A model generated the notes under the pieces. The model was given only the letters and a program-made list of their open reading frames with translations. It was not told where the DNA came from and made no database searches. A program made the position numbers and the translations under genes. A stretch of DNA of 64,000 nucleotides, from positions 126,130,385-126,194,384 of the forward strand of contig NC_079487.1 of NCBI RefSeq assembly GCF_020520425.1, given 5' to 3'. This DNA comes from Spinacia oleracea. Its lineage: Eukaryota > Streptophyta > Magnoliopsida > Caryophyllales > Amaranthaceae. Positions 12,479-23,556 of the stretch are shown piece after piece. How positions within the stretch are numbered: the first letter of the stretch is position 1; the number at the start of each line of letters is the position of its first letter.

Positions 12479-12984
12479 ATACGGGTATAGTTTCAGTCCA
12501 AGCTTCAAATACGCTAAACGAACAGTTTACAAACCTTAATAAATCGCATGATCGATTAAGCACAAAGTAAATGGATAAAACTCTTCCGACGGTTAATCAA
12601 TACGGAGTACTATTTTAATACAGGACATCCCAAAAATGTACTCCGCCGTATAATGTAACAAAATTGTCAAACAGAGTATATATATACTTGATATTTAGTA
12701 TCTGGGATCTGTTGAAAATCTGGAATCTTGTTCCAGTATCACCACAGGCTTTGTTTCTCCATATCGATATCTCACAGTTGTTGCTTCCATGGAATCAATT
12801 CTCTCTAGATATGTAACTACAAAGTTTGATGTCACAGGGCCAATGATGCTGATTTTTCTGAGTTAAGTTGAGCCACGCAAATTCATATCCATTATTCGCT
12901 TGTAAACCAATGTTTCTTTTGCTATTGACGGAAGATGGAAAGCTAATAATGTGGTTCCAAAAACTCACTTAGCAACATCTACAG

Positions 12985-15900
12985 CTAAGAGAAAACCTCT
13001 TGTACTTCACCATCTGTAACAGCAGAGTAACAGTCAGCCAGAGACCAGGAATTATTTTATACTCCGTATTATATAGATCGGAAAAGAGTGTACCGCACCA
13101 GCAAGACTAACGGCAAAATTTGCTTGTGCATCAGCATCAGAGTTAAATTCCTGCAAAAAATGTCATTTTACATATGAATAATTTAGACAAACTAGCAACA
13201 TTTTTTTTATTGTCTGATCAAATCATTTTATAGAAAAGCCACAATGCATCAAGCAACTGTGTTATAGTCTTGTACTGGTAGTTTAATTTCCATCTTATCA
13301 CCACCAATACCATCCATTCAGATTTCAGGTAATAAATATCACAAAAGAGTTGTTACGCTAGAAGACTAGTAAATGGCAGCATACCCACCCTTAAAACATG
13401 ACTGATCTTAAAAGAAGCAAACTGCTCCATCAGTTTCTTTGCCTCTGCATGCAAGATAGACATGTTTTCATGCTTGACCTTCCATAAACCCTGAATCTGC
13501 ATTTCAGAGGGTAATGTCAACTCCTGAACTAATGAAGTATCTGCAAAACTAAGCATAAAATTTAGAAAATTGCATGAACAAGTCGACGACAAAAAGATAG
13601 CAACGTGGAACTTGTTCTCTAGAAGAAAGGAAAGAGAGAAAGCAAAACCTGCATGCAGACAAGTTTGCTGTCACCTTGCGCTTGAATAGTTGTATAACCC
13701 ATCTCACGAGCTTTCTTTAACCCTAAAATAATAGCTCGATATTCAGCAGCATTACAGGTGGCAATTCCCAAGCCTTGACGTATTCTACAAATCTATATGG
13801 ATACTTGAATCAGAAAGAAAAACTAACAGCTGAACATTGGAAAATCAAATTAATTATTTATGATATTAACTTTATACCAAGGTTCCACTTAAAGTTCGAA
13901 GCACAGCTCCAGCACCAGCTTGTCCAGGATTTCCTTTAGAAGCACCGTCAAAATGAAGAACACAGGTTTTCTGTACATCACAAACAGGCAAAGGATCAGG
14001 TTTCACTACAGTATTTAATTAGTAAGCACCACCAAAATATTCCATTCATCAACCTCATACAACCAAGTGATTATAAAAAACTGCACATATTCAGAACCAG
14101 ACATTCATATAGTCATCGTGGGTCCAGACCAACTCAAACATACTCACAGTATCAGAAGGCGCGTGATCCAACTTCTGAAGCTTGCTTAATTGATCAATAG
14201 AGGTTGACAGCAATCCAACATCCTCCTGCAGAATAACAAGTGCACTGTGAGAAACACTTGCGACTATTGGTATTGACAATTTTCCAATTTAGCAACGACA
14301 TACCGAAGTAGCCATTTGTTGATCATTGACACATCAGAATTTTACGGGGAGCAGATGGTAAAAAGATAATTTGTATTCAAATGATAGGGATCAAAGGTAG
14401 TAAATGAGGAGCTCAAAACACGATAGTAGAGTACATATCAGTCCCATTTTCAAATAACTTCCTGAGATATGTGCTTAACAGTCCAATGGAAGCCAGTAGG
14501 TAGGTATACTCTTCAACAATAATGACAGTCCTCTCCAGCCAAATTATTCATGGCAATCCAAGGAACCAAAACCACATTAACAGCTTCCTTATTTCATTCC
14601 TTCCCAGAAACACCAAACCTCTGTATAAGCCCCTTACAACCTTTGTAATGAACTAGCCTAAGGGAGACGGGTACTGTAGGCAACGCATAATTTAGTTGTA
14701 AAATTGTCTTGACAACGAAGGAAGTTAGTTAGTTAGTTCTTAGAAATGTTATATATACTTCCCAAAAAGTGAGAGAAGGCAAGCAGAAAATTGCTAGTCC
14801 ATTATTTTAGTTTTAACAGATTTTATTTTGGGAGTTCAGGATTGTAAAATTCCAATCAACTATCAACTTTTCCCCTAAATCTTCAGCACCTTCCTAATTC
14901 CTAATTTCTGATTTTCCAACTTCCAGTCTATGACAATCTTCTCCACAAAAATTCTGAAGCCATACTGTGGAGAATTTAGTGTTGTTACCACAGATACACA
15001 TAAAAAGGGCTACACAGTTGTCCATGACTCCACCTCCAAAGCCATAGATTCAATCAGAGTCACAGTCCAAGCAAGAAATACATCTTCGAAATGTCAGGTG
15101 GGTGGGACGGGGGATGCAATAGAAGCCATGGAAAATTATGACTGGTTGTTAATTTGTTATTTTTCATTCTAGACATTATATATACCCATGTCAGACACTA
15201 AAAGCTCTGACAAGGGTACGGAATCCTTACCAGACAGGGGAAGACACTACATTTTCACCCACACTTCTAATACCTTCAACCGCAAATTTGTGAAGAAAAC
15301 ATGTAAAAGGAGAGGAAAAGAGGAGAATAATGAAATATAGCCTGACATACAGTCTTGAGATTATTACAAGTTTAACAAGGACTACCAAACAAATCAATCT
15401 GAAATGAGTGTATATTTAGTTTGTAACCTAAAAAAGCACATGCCAACAGTCGTTCAAATTTGGTCAATGTTCTATGATTGTTGTGTCCCCACAACAGTTA
15501 TATAAAACACATGGAGCCTAAACATGTCTGACACTCGAAAATCCTTTCCCATGATATGAAAAGCAAAAATGATTGCCACAAACTGGGCCACATTGATCTC
15601 CCCCTTACAAGTACTTACTAGAGTGAATAAACCTAAGGCTTAGCAAGTAAAGAAAGTGAGTCAGACTGCAACACAAATTTCAAGGGCCAACTATGTATAA
15701 TAAGCAACAAATTTTCCATCGCAATCATTCATCAGAAGAACTCACTACATTATCAAAACAATAACCAAATGTCTCAACTGAGGCTCCACCGCCCCAGCCT
15801 ACGTAGAATAAAGGGAGACAGAAATACTTAGCTTCACCCTTGCATGAATAATAGCTGTAATTGCATTAGACCCTAGAATAGAAATGCATAAAAATGTCTG

Positions 15901-18900
15901 CAACTTGACAAGAAATAAAAAAAGCAGGGAAGGTTTGGTTGAAGAGTCTTAGGAAGATAATTCTAGGTGGTTGAGAACTCTTGGGGGAAGACTCCTAGAT
16001 GGATACAGACTTTACGGATACGGCAAGGAGCAACATTCAAGTGTCTTCCCAGGAAGTGCTTATTCTTATATAAACCAGTGTCCCCACCATACTGACGGCT
16101 TGACGCCAGGAACACGTTCTCATGCAGAACAAAAACCGTACTTAGGCACGTAGCTAAGAAGTATAAGGTGCTCATTAGTATCACTTTGAACTCTTGATAA
16201 TTTCAGCATAGAATAAGACCTTGATGAGCCAGATCAAATTAAAGCACTCCAACAGTTTTACAATGACTGGTTGAAATGCTTAAAACTTTCTTCACTGTTA
16301 CGGTGACACTTGAACATCTAGATTACAAAAAATCACATAATAAAAATTATACAGTAAAAATAATTTATAAAACCAGTTTTGATCAGTGATAATTTACTTA
16401 ACTAGTTAACTTTCACTTTGCTTCTGTAAAAGACTTCAAACAAGATAAACATTGATAAAGCAAGCAGGAAATTTCGTGGAAATAAGCAAGAAGAAACGTT
16501 TGCATCAATAGCCATCTTCCACAAAGAGTCGTGATATCATGATATGACTTATGACAATTCATTCATATCACAAAGAAAATGTTTAGGCTAGACCAGAAAT
16601 GTCAGGATATGTCATAAGTAACTGGAGAGAACGTAAAAAAAACAAGTACTACTCGTTGCAGCTTAATTTACTGCTAAAACTAACCACATTTCCAGGTTCT
16701 AGCACATCGTGAGGCCTCTTCTGTGGCAAATCCGTGTTGGATGTCTCACCTCTGGAAGATGCTGGTTCCTAAATAGCAAAGGAAATAGCACTGCATTATT
16801 CAACATCCACCACAACACTATTGAGTTCAAACTTCAAACTGTTCTTACGGTCTTACCTGAAAAGGACAAGGAACTAGTGTGCCAAAAAGATCGTCTTTCA
16901 GATCAGAAGCTTTGATGGTATATAGTGCATTGTGAAGCCCACGGGAGGCAAGATATTCCTCAGCATCCTTAGGCAGAGAATATCCTTTATATACACTAAC
17001 TGGAGGGTCTGATATCTGCGCCATTAGAAAGAACAGTAGGCTGACATTATTTTACTATCCTGTGAGACGCCACAAAAATATAGCAAAAGCTAAAGAGAAT
17101 TTATGAAAATTGTAAACTGTTTCCATCTCAAAACAAATGGTATCAATCTAAAAAGTGCAACTACCTAGAAAACAAAGCCTTGAATGTTATTTTTTTAAGG
17201 GAATACTATAAAACAATTACAACCTCAGAAAAAGAACTTAAATTGAGGTAAACGCACAAGTGCACTAGTGGGATATGTCAGTTGCAAGCATACCCCCATC
17301 AACAACATAGAGACTTGTAAACAATTTCCCAATAGAAATTCCTACAACTATCACATAGTCGTAACTACTTTGTACGAGGTATTCCCACATCTTCAGAAAC
17401 TCATACAGAATATGACACTTGAAGCCAGAAATACCTTATCGATATGTTAAAGGATGGGGATTGTCTTACAGCTCTTACTTAGGATATACTTCGTATAAGC
17501 AATTTGTCCTTATTATGCATATTTCCTAGTGGATACTATTATTATGAGATCTATGGTATAGTCTGGATGAAGGTCTACCGATCACGGGAACCTATCTGCA
17601 CAAAGCCACTAAAAACCCATTCCTTGGGAATTCAACAAATGGTAAAACCCCAAAATAACAACGAAACCACTCTTATCACTAAATTTAAGTCTTAGCAAAG
17701 ATTAATTCGGATGTTAATTCAGTATAACATAATCAATGTTGAGGAACGGCGAGCAAAATCAGCTTTCTCTAAGGCATAAAGTGCAGAAAAAATCATTCTG
17801 CTACTTTCAAAATTTCAACCACGAATGCTCGTAACCAATGTATACTTTGTCAGCTTATCGTATCACACATTTCCTACAGATTTACTGATGAATTCCATCC
17901 TATTCATTGTACAAATTGTTGCAGCCAATTTCAATCTAAAATATAAGTCACTCTACAATTGGCATTGCACCCGTATTCAAGTCCGAGGCAATGCTCTTTT
18001 TTTAAAAGCAGTATACCCCTCCCCATTATTTATACCTTGTAATGATCTATTGAGCTCCCAGTCCAGTATACACTGTACACTACATACACTTATCGAATCT
18101 CTTCTACAGGATATTACTGCAGGTTTACGGTTCTTCATTTCTCACCCCCTCCCCCTCCTGAGATAGGGCTTCATGAATATTACTGCAGGATATTACTGCA
18201 GGTTTACGGTTCTTCATTTCTCACCTACTTTCAAAACTATTACGAGTTTAACATAAGCTGTCATTTTTATAATGTAAACACAACATTATAGGCAATTCCA
18301 TATCATAAATACAATATTACATGCCAATTTACAATGCCAGTGTATTTTAATCAAATTAAACCAAATAATGTGTAATATTAGCCAAAAGAACTTATATTTG
18401 AACCATAATGAGTAGCAATATCTGCATATTATATTTAAGCACACTTGAAGATAGCAAAAAAAGGTACTTTCCCCAATCCAAATAAAAACAACAGTTAAGC
18501 TAAATTATTCAAAAAAATTACTAATAAAATTGAAAATTGAAAACAAGGGCAGGTAAGTAAAATCACCGAAGAGCTAACTTGATCTTGGCAATCACTCAAA
18601 GTCTTATAAACACCAACAATATCCCCCTTTCGAACCACGAAAAACGCCTCCTTCTCCTTATCGTCCTCCATTACCGCCTCCGGCTTCGATTTTTTCTTCG
18701 AGGGAACCTTCCTCTTAGTAGAATAGCACTGAATTGCACCAATCCTTGAAAACACAGATGCTGGTGATGATGAATTCAAACTGATGGATTTAATTCCTGG
18801 GTGATTAATACTCCTTTTCCAAGATAAATTGGAATAACAACAAGAACTACTGCAACCCACAATTGAACGAGCTGATTTTAGTAGAATTGATGAAGAGTAT

Positions 18901-18932
18901 GAAGATATTTGGGATAACAAGCTATTCATCAC
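12985..18932 (-). CDS. RNase H1-like protein with viroplasmin-type hybrid-binding domain, organelle-targeted
   Basis: Minus-strand exons 18932-18567, 17015-16857, 16768-16685, 14225-14148, 13970-13878, 13792-13649, 13496-13389, 13150-13099 and 13013-12985 give 370 residues; all junctions are GT-AG. The enzyme cuts RNA in RNA-DNA hybrids. Residues 1-75 are Ser-rich, with basic residues and very few acidic ones, as in a mitochondrial or plastid leader. The N-terminal hybrid-binding (viroplasmin-like) domain runs from about 97 (FFVVRKGDIVGVYKTLSDC) to 150. The catalytic domain begins near 230: D237 in HFDGASKGNPGQAG, E277 in CNAAEYRAIILGL, D301 in QGDSKLVCMQ and D351 in NSDADAQANF complete the metal-binding set. 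The family has nuclear, mitochondrial and plastid members in Arabidopsis (AtRNH1A/B/C). The leader argues for an organelle, but which one is undecided. Introns 1 (1.55 kb) and 3 (2.46 kb) are long. Confidence 0.92.
14650..14880. repeat. Possible LTR fragment in an intron of the RNase H1 gene
   Basis: The stretch contains TATATATACTTCCCAAAAAG, a run of TTAGTTAGTTAG and a T-rich segment before TTCAGGATTG, an arrangement like the R/U5 part of an LTR. No second LTR or target duplication was found. Weak call. Confidence 0.2.
18109..18224. repeat. Short direct duplication in intron 1 of the RNase H1 gene
   Basis: About 38 bases beginning GGATATTACTGCAGG and ending TTCTCACC occur twice, about 78 bases apart (18109-18146 and 18187-18224). 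The second copy is preceded by an extra ATATTACTGCA, as after a slippage event. Confidence 0.85.
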
Positions 18933-19159
18933 ACTAAACTATATAGGAGTATACCCACCAAGAAATGGGTTAGTTTTGATGCCAGAAATGCACGTTACCA
19001 TAAGGGAAAGACGGCTGAAGGGGCGGCAGAGATGGGTTTCCGGCGGTGGAAATACGGCGGATGAGGAGAGAGGGAGAGTGTGCAGTGAGAACTGAGAAGA
19101 GGATCAGGGATGGGGTTTTGCCGTTTTGAGGTTTCTGGGTTTATTAGGGGTTTATAGGA

Positions 19160-19560
19160 GCCGTTCCGAGTTAATCCGGTTGATTGGGAAAATTTTCCAA
19201 TTAAATGGCATTTTCGTAAATAATTGATGCTTTTATTATGAAAATGCCATTAAGTTTGAGTTATAGTACAGTGACATGTCATTAAATATGGGTCATATGT
19301 ACGGTCATTATTGTATTTTCATAATACATCAACAACTCGCAATATACAATAAGCTTTTATTAATAAACAATCCACAACTATAAATATATAGTCAACGATA
19401 GTCAACGATAGTGGTATACAATCAATACCGAGTAATATACGGTCAATAACTACAAATATACAGTCAACACCTAACAATTTTCAAGAAAAATATTTACGAA
19501 AATGTCATTTGATTGGAAATTTTTTCCAATCACTGAGATTAACTCGGAATTTCTCGGTTT
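19160..19560. mobile_element. MITE with ~60-bp terminal inverted repeats
   Basis: TTCCGAGTTAATC at 19164 and its inverse at the right end (GATTAACTCGGAA, ending 19549) open inverted arms that continue through TTTCCAATTAAATGGCATT and its partner AATGTCATTTGATTGGAAA. Arms of about 60 bp agree at most positions. The AT-rich core has a short repeat of AGTCAACGAT. There is no coding capacity. It sits about 230 bases upstream of the RNase H1 start. I could not fix a target duplication, so the superfamily is open. Confidence 0.75.
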
Positions 19561-19904
19561 TTAGAGTTCAAAAATTTTATTTTTATTTGATTTTTTTTTT
19601 CACAACCGTTCATTTCTTGTTTGATCGATCACATTGACGATCTCTACGACGATTAATGTTGGCTGACCCCAAATTACTGTTGTTTATTGTAGTTGAGCAA
19701 CTTTTTTACAAACTACAGTGAAGTTATTCTTCGCAAAAGCTAAATAAATGCAGTAAAAAAACCTAAATGTAGGCTAACTGAATGACCAGTGTATTATCCC
19801 CGCACGTATAATTCTTTACCAAATAACCAAATTCATAATAGTAGTTTTGACGACAGAATGTATCTTCTTGATCTTATTTGTTATGTGCGGAGTACTGTAT
19901 TTGT

Positions 19905-20140
19905 TAAACTCAATTTTTACACTATTCACACTACGATTTTGGCCATTTTTTACGATATGTACGTAATGAAATTTTATTCATGTGGGGTCATGTTAGATTC
20001 ATATCGATATATATTTTCTAAATATTATTTTTTTATAATTTTTACTTGCACACGATTTGAGATATTAAGAATCAAAATAATAGTTAGAGGAATAAAAGTC
20101 AACTATGATGCAATATTTTCGAAACGGATAAAGTATGACT
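19905..20140. mobile_element. Stowaway-like MITE relic
   Basis: The interior matches the one at 41345-41580: TTTTTACACTATT, ATTCATGTGG, CATCGATATATAT-like sequence and CTATGATGCAATATTT before AAACGGA. Left end decayed; boundaries approximate. Confidence 0.5.
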
Positions 20141-20544
20141 TCTTACGTATGTAATTGATTGTTCTTTAAAAAAAATATGAAACCAAAAAACTTACAAGAC
20201 AAAAATATTCTTTTTCAACAAGTGACCAAGTTTATGGTTTATCCTTCTCGATTGGCGAATGCTTTCGGAAAATCGATTTTCCGAACGGGTGGTGAAGGGT
20301 TCTAAAAATTATTTCCGGAGGTTTGTCAAGGGATCCGGGATTTCTATCGGATAGTTGTTTAATCAGTTGGGAAATTTAATCCGGTGGATTTGTTTATTGT
20401 CGTCGCCTCGTTGGCATGCAGTCCAGTAGTCTTCCTAGAAATATATAAAAGGCTCTGTATGAATTATAGGCCCAAACATTACCTAAGTCGAGCCTGCCCA
20501 TCAAAGTTATGTCAAGTTTGAACCTTGTTGTTTCCATTAAAATT

Positions 20545-20890
20545 TCGTTTGGTTGGGTGTAAAATATTTTTGATGTAAAATAATTTTCATGGAAAATAAT
20601 TTACAATGGAAAGCACAATACAAAAATTAGTTTTATGTTGTTTAGTTCCATATAAGAATAAAATAAAATAAAATAAATGAAAGGAACAATAAGCAGGTAG
20701 TGAGAGGAGTGTACAAGAGAGATAAGGAAAATGAAGGAAAACGGTTTTTTGAAGGGAAAATGGTTTTCCATCATTGGGAGAGCAATTTTAGGAAATGATT
20801 TTACACTCCTTTGCTAAATTGAACAATGTAAAATTGAAAATAGAGGGAAATTGTTTTCCAGGATTTTTTTTACCGCCAACCAAATGGAGC
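20545..20890. mobile_element. Inverted-repeat MITE (TTTGGTTGGGTGTAAAA type)
   Basis: GTTTGGTTGGGTGTAAAAT at the left pairs with the inverse of TTTTTACCGCCAACCAAATG at the right. Inside, TTTTCCATGAAAATT-like motifs and GGAAAACAATTTCC repeat in both orientations. No coding sequence. A clear target duplication was not found. Confidence 0.55.
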
Positions 20891-21719
20891 TTAAAGTCAA
20901 TGTGCACGATTATATTGTCTTTCTTTTGATACACAAACTTATATGTGATCCGAGTTAGTAGGCTACACAGCTCCTATTTTAGTCCATTTCATACTGGGTA
21001 ATATTATTTACACGTTACCTTTTCTATTTTTGGACACAAAAATTTAATACATTACCCTTCTTATCCCACAATGTTTACAATTTTCACTTACTTTATTCAT
21101 TTTTCTTACATCTACCCTTTTTTTTTACACATTTCTCTTACTTTATCCATATTTTATTGTATTCAACCAACGTTCCCATTTTTGTCTTAATATTTGTGCA
21201 AATATCAACCGTAAAGATCTTTATGAAACGGATGTAATATATTATTAAAAACTTTTTTAAAAACTGATATTTGAACAATGTTCATTAAAATTAATGCAAC
21301 AACATATTACACAATGACATTTGATTTTTATATATTAGTAACAAAATTTGGTCAAATTAATGTATGAATATGCAAATGTCAAATTGTTACAGGTATTCAA
21401 GAACGGAGGGAGTACTATTCTCGAACAGGTGTAGAATTGTCTTAGGCCAATAGAAAGAAGTCTCTTATACTGAAGCCATGAAGTTGTTTCGATTCTCTTA
21501 GAAAAACCATATGTGGTGTAAAGAACACTCGGATGCCCCGAAACAGATGGAATGTAGTTGGTGTCAAGCCCATGAAGCCAGTTTGATCTGGATCTCACAA
21601 ATGAGTTGTGCACAAGGTGTATAATATGATTAATATCTTTTCGCAAACCAATCAACTTAATTATCCTAAGCTAGCTTATGGTCTTAGGACAAAATTATTG
21701 CATATCAAGTACGGAGTAT

Positions 21720-22281
21720 CAACTTTCCGCCATTCTCTCTCTCTCCCTCTCCCTCTCTCAAACCCTAGCCTCCATTAATGAATTTCGAAGGGTCTTCCAT
21801 CGATTTTATCGGTGAAAAGCCCCGATCTTTTTATTTTGTTGTTTTTTTTAATTTTGTTTGATTTTTAGGATTTTAATAATACTTCCTGCTTGTGCGAGGA
21901 ATTGTTCTCCCTTGAAAGATAGGGATTTTCTTCTCCTTTTAAAAAGAATTTTCTTAGGATAGAGGATCCTAAATTTCTGGTGTACGAGGGAGAATATTAT
22001 TTAGTTTCGTAGGAGAAATTGATTCAGTGATGAAGATTTGTGCGGTGTCGCAGCAGATGTCAATTCTACATCTACAACCAATTGAATCTGATTTAATTCA
22101 ATATCAAAATTACAGCAGATCAAAAGACCCCCTCGTTGAAGGTTGTATCAAACAACGATGTATTAGAGGGTATATAAGATGGTCGATACGCAATGATCGT
22201 AGTTTTGCAGAAAACGAGTTTTATTTGATTCGATTTGTTATGTATTTGATAGATTCAGATTTCTTTTGTAGATGTCTATGA
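21720..22281 (+). pseudogene. Possible gene 5' end or remnant, unrecognised
   Basis: A CT-rich leader ending CTCAAACCCTAGCC precedes ATG at 21777, with MNFEGSSIDFIGEKP following. A second ATG at 22027-22030 opens 84 codons beginning MMKICAVSQQMS and ending near 22281. The leader resembles plant 5' UTRs, and the gap could be an intron. No known domain appears and no downstream exons were found. It may be a captured or truncated gene, or chance. Confidence 0.2.
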
Positions 22282-22551
22282 CTTTTTGTTAATGAATTAA
22301 TTTTAGTTAAAAAAAAAAGTACGGAGTATCATCTAATCATGTAATAAAAAGACCTTTAAAATTTCAAAGGCATTTATAATGTCACTACTCACTGGTGTAA
22401 GAAAACTACATCATGTGACCATATCTCTAGATATATTATTAAATCATTAGATTAGATTTTCCTAACTTGAGTAAGCTTTTAGAGTTCTAGGTTCTGTTTG
22501 GTAAGCATTTTCAGTCACCTTAAATTATTAGGTGTTAATATTATAAGTTAC

Positions 22552-22873
22552 AAAAGGTCTTGTGCGCACAAGGTGTACAATAAATTTATTGTACACTAAG
22601 ATAACTTTAACCGTTTTTTTTGTAAATTTAACCTAGTTTTGATTAACTTTTATATTAGTAAAATAAAATTGATAGATAAATATTTTAAAGGGTTAAATGA
22701 TTAATTTTATACATTATTAGTTATTTTGAAGAAATAAGTTTTACTAAAATGAAAAAATTTATCATTGAAAAATAGATAACTTTTACATATATATGCTTAA
22801 CTTTTAAGCATTTTGAGTTAACTTTTACTCCGATATACAATATTTATTGTACACCCATTGTAAATAAGAATTT
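22552..22873. mobile_element. MITE, copy 1 of a pair (second at 50433-50756)
   Basis: About 320 bp closely matching 50433-50756 in the same orientation. It begins AAAAGGT then (C/T)TTG, with GGTGTACAATAAATTTATTG near the left end and ATATTTATTGTACACCCATT near the right, which pair as inverted ends. The AT-rich interior carries repeated TTAACTTTTA motifs. Not coding. Confidence 0.8.
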
Positions 22874-23556
22874 AACTTAAACGACTAGGAGTGTTTGATA
22901 CGTAACTGAAATAAAATATAAGATAGAGAAATTGACTGAAATTGAAACGTGATCCAGACTAACGTCTGGATTTCAGGCGCTGAAATTTTCTTTAGAGAGG
23001 AAAGACTGTAGCAGCAACATCATTTGAGTTCCGTATGTGATATGTCCTGATGTCCCTATTGTTTACTCCGTAACAAGTATCCACTGTACTCCTCCTTGAG
23101 TACGTCACTCACATCACTCCCTTCATTCTCTTGTCCTCATATTGTATATGAGTATATTGGCATCAAAAAATAAAAAGTATGGGCCAAAAGAAAAAGTAAT
23201 AAAAAATAAAAATTACTACTAGCTATATGTATACATCGTATGGGAATAATCGTTCTTATAATGTCTATTAACATAAAATTTCATAATTAGTATATTTATT
23301 TTATTTATAATTGTTCTTATAAAAAATATAGTTATAGATCTAAAATATATAGAATGTAAATTAAACTATTAAAAATTTTAGGTGCTTAAGAAATTAGTGG
23401 TACCAAACATGTAATACAAACATTTATCTTATCAGTTTCAGCAATTTATCAGTTTCAGGTGATATCTTATCAGTTTCATCTCAATTTCAGCTAATGTTGT
23501 CAAACAGAGCCCTGTGATCAACTAGCTTGATAATGTGGGACAAAGTTGGATAAATC

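Larger units (their letters stand above)
12046..12984. other. Region between the start of the DCC gene and the end of the RNase H1 gene
   Basis: Contains the DCC 5' UTR and promoter, a CTCACTC heptamer tandem repeat (12178-12208), an AAAAAG hexamer repeat (12442-12478), two TACGGAGTA-type footprints near 12600-12650, and the 3' UTR of the RNase H1 gene. No other gene is seen. Confidence 0.6.
18933..23556. other. Intergenic region upstream of the RNase H1 gene
   Basis: Contains the RNase H1 promoter and 5' UTR (about 18933-19150), a long-TIR MITE (19160-19560), a Stowaway-like relic (19905-20140), an inverted-repeat element (20545-20890), a possible gene 5' end or remnant (21720-22281), and a MITE with a second copy at 50.4 kb (22552-22873). 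No intact gene is recognised. A minus-strand open frame at 21335-21655 (106 codons) resembles nothing I know. Confidence 0.55.

Noticed and set aside
14930-15172. 80-codon plus-strand open frame in an RNase H1 intron
   Set aside because: No similarity recognised, opposite to the host gene, and no promoter or splice structure.
18495-18566. Extension of the RNase H1 first exon to 145 codons
   Set aside because: The GT donor at 18566-18565 joins in frame to the next conserved segment; the extra residues are intronic.
21335-21655. Minus-strand 106-codon open frame
   Set aside because: No recognisable domain, no supporting exons, and located amid AT-rich repeats; not enough to call a gene.
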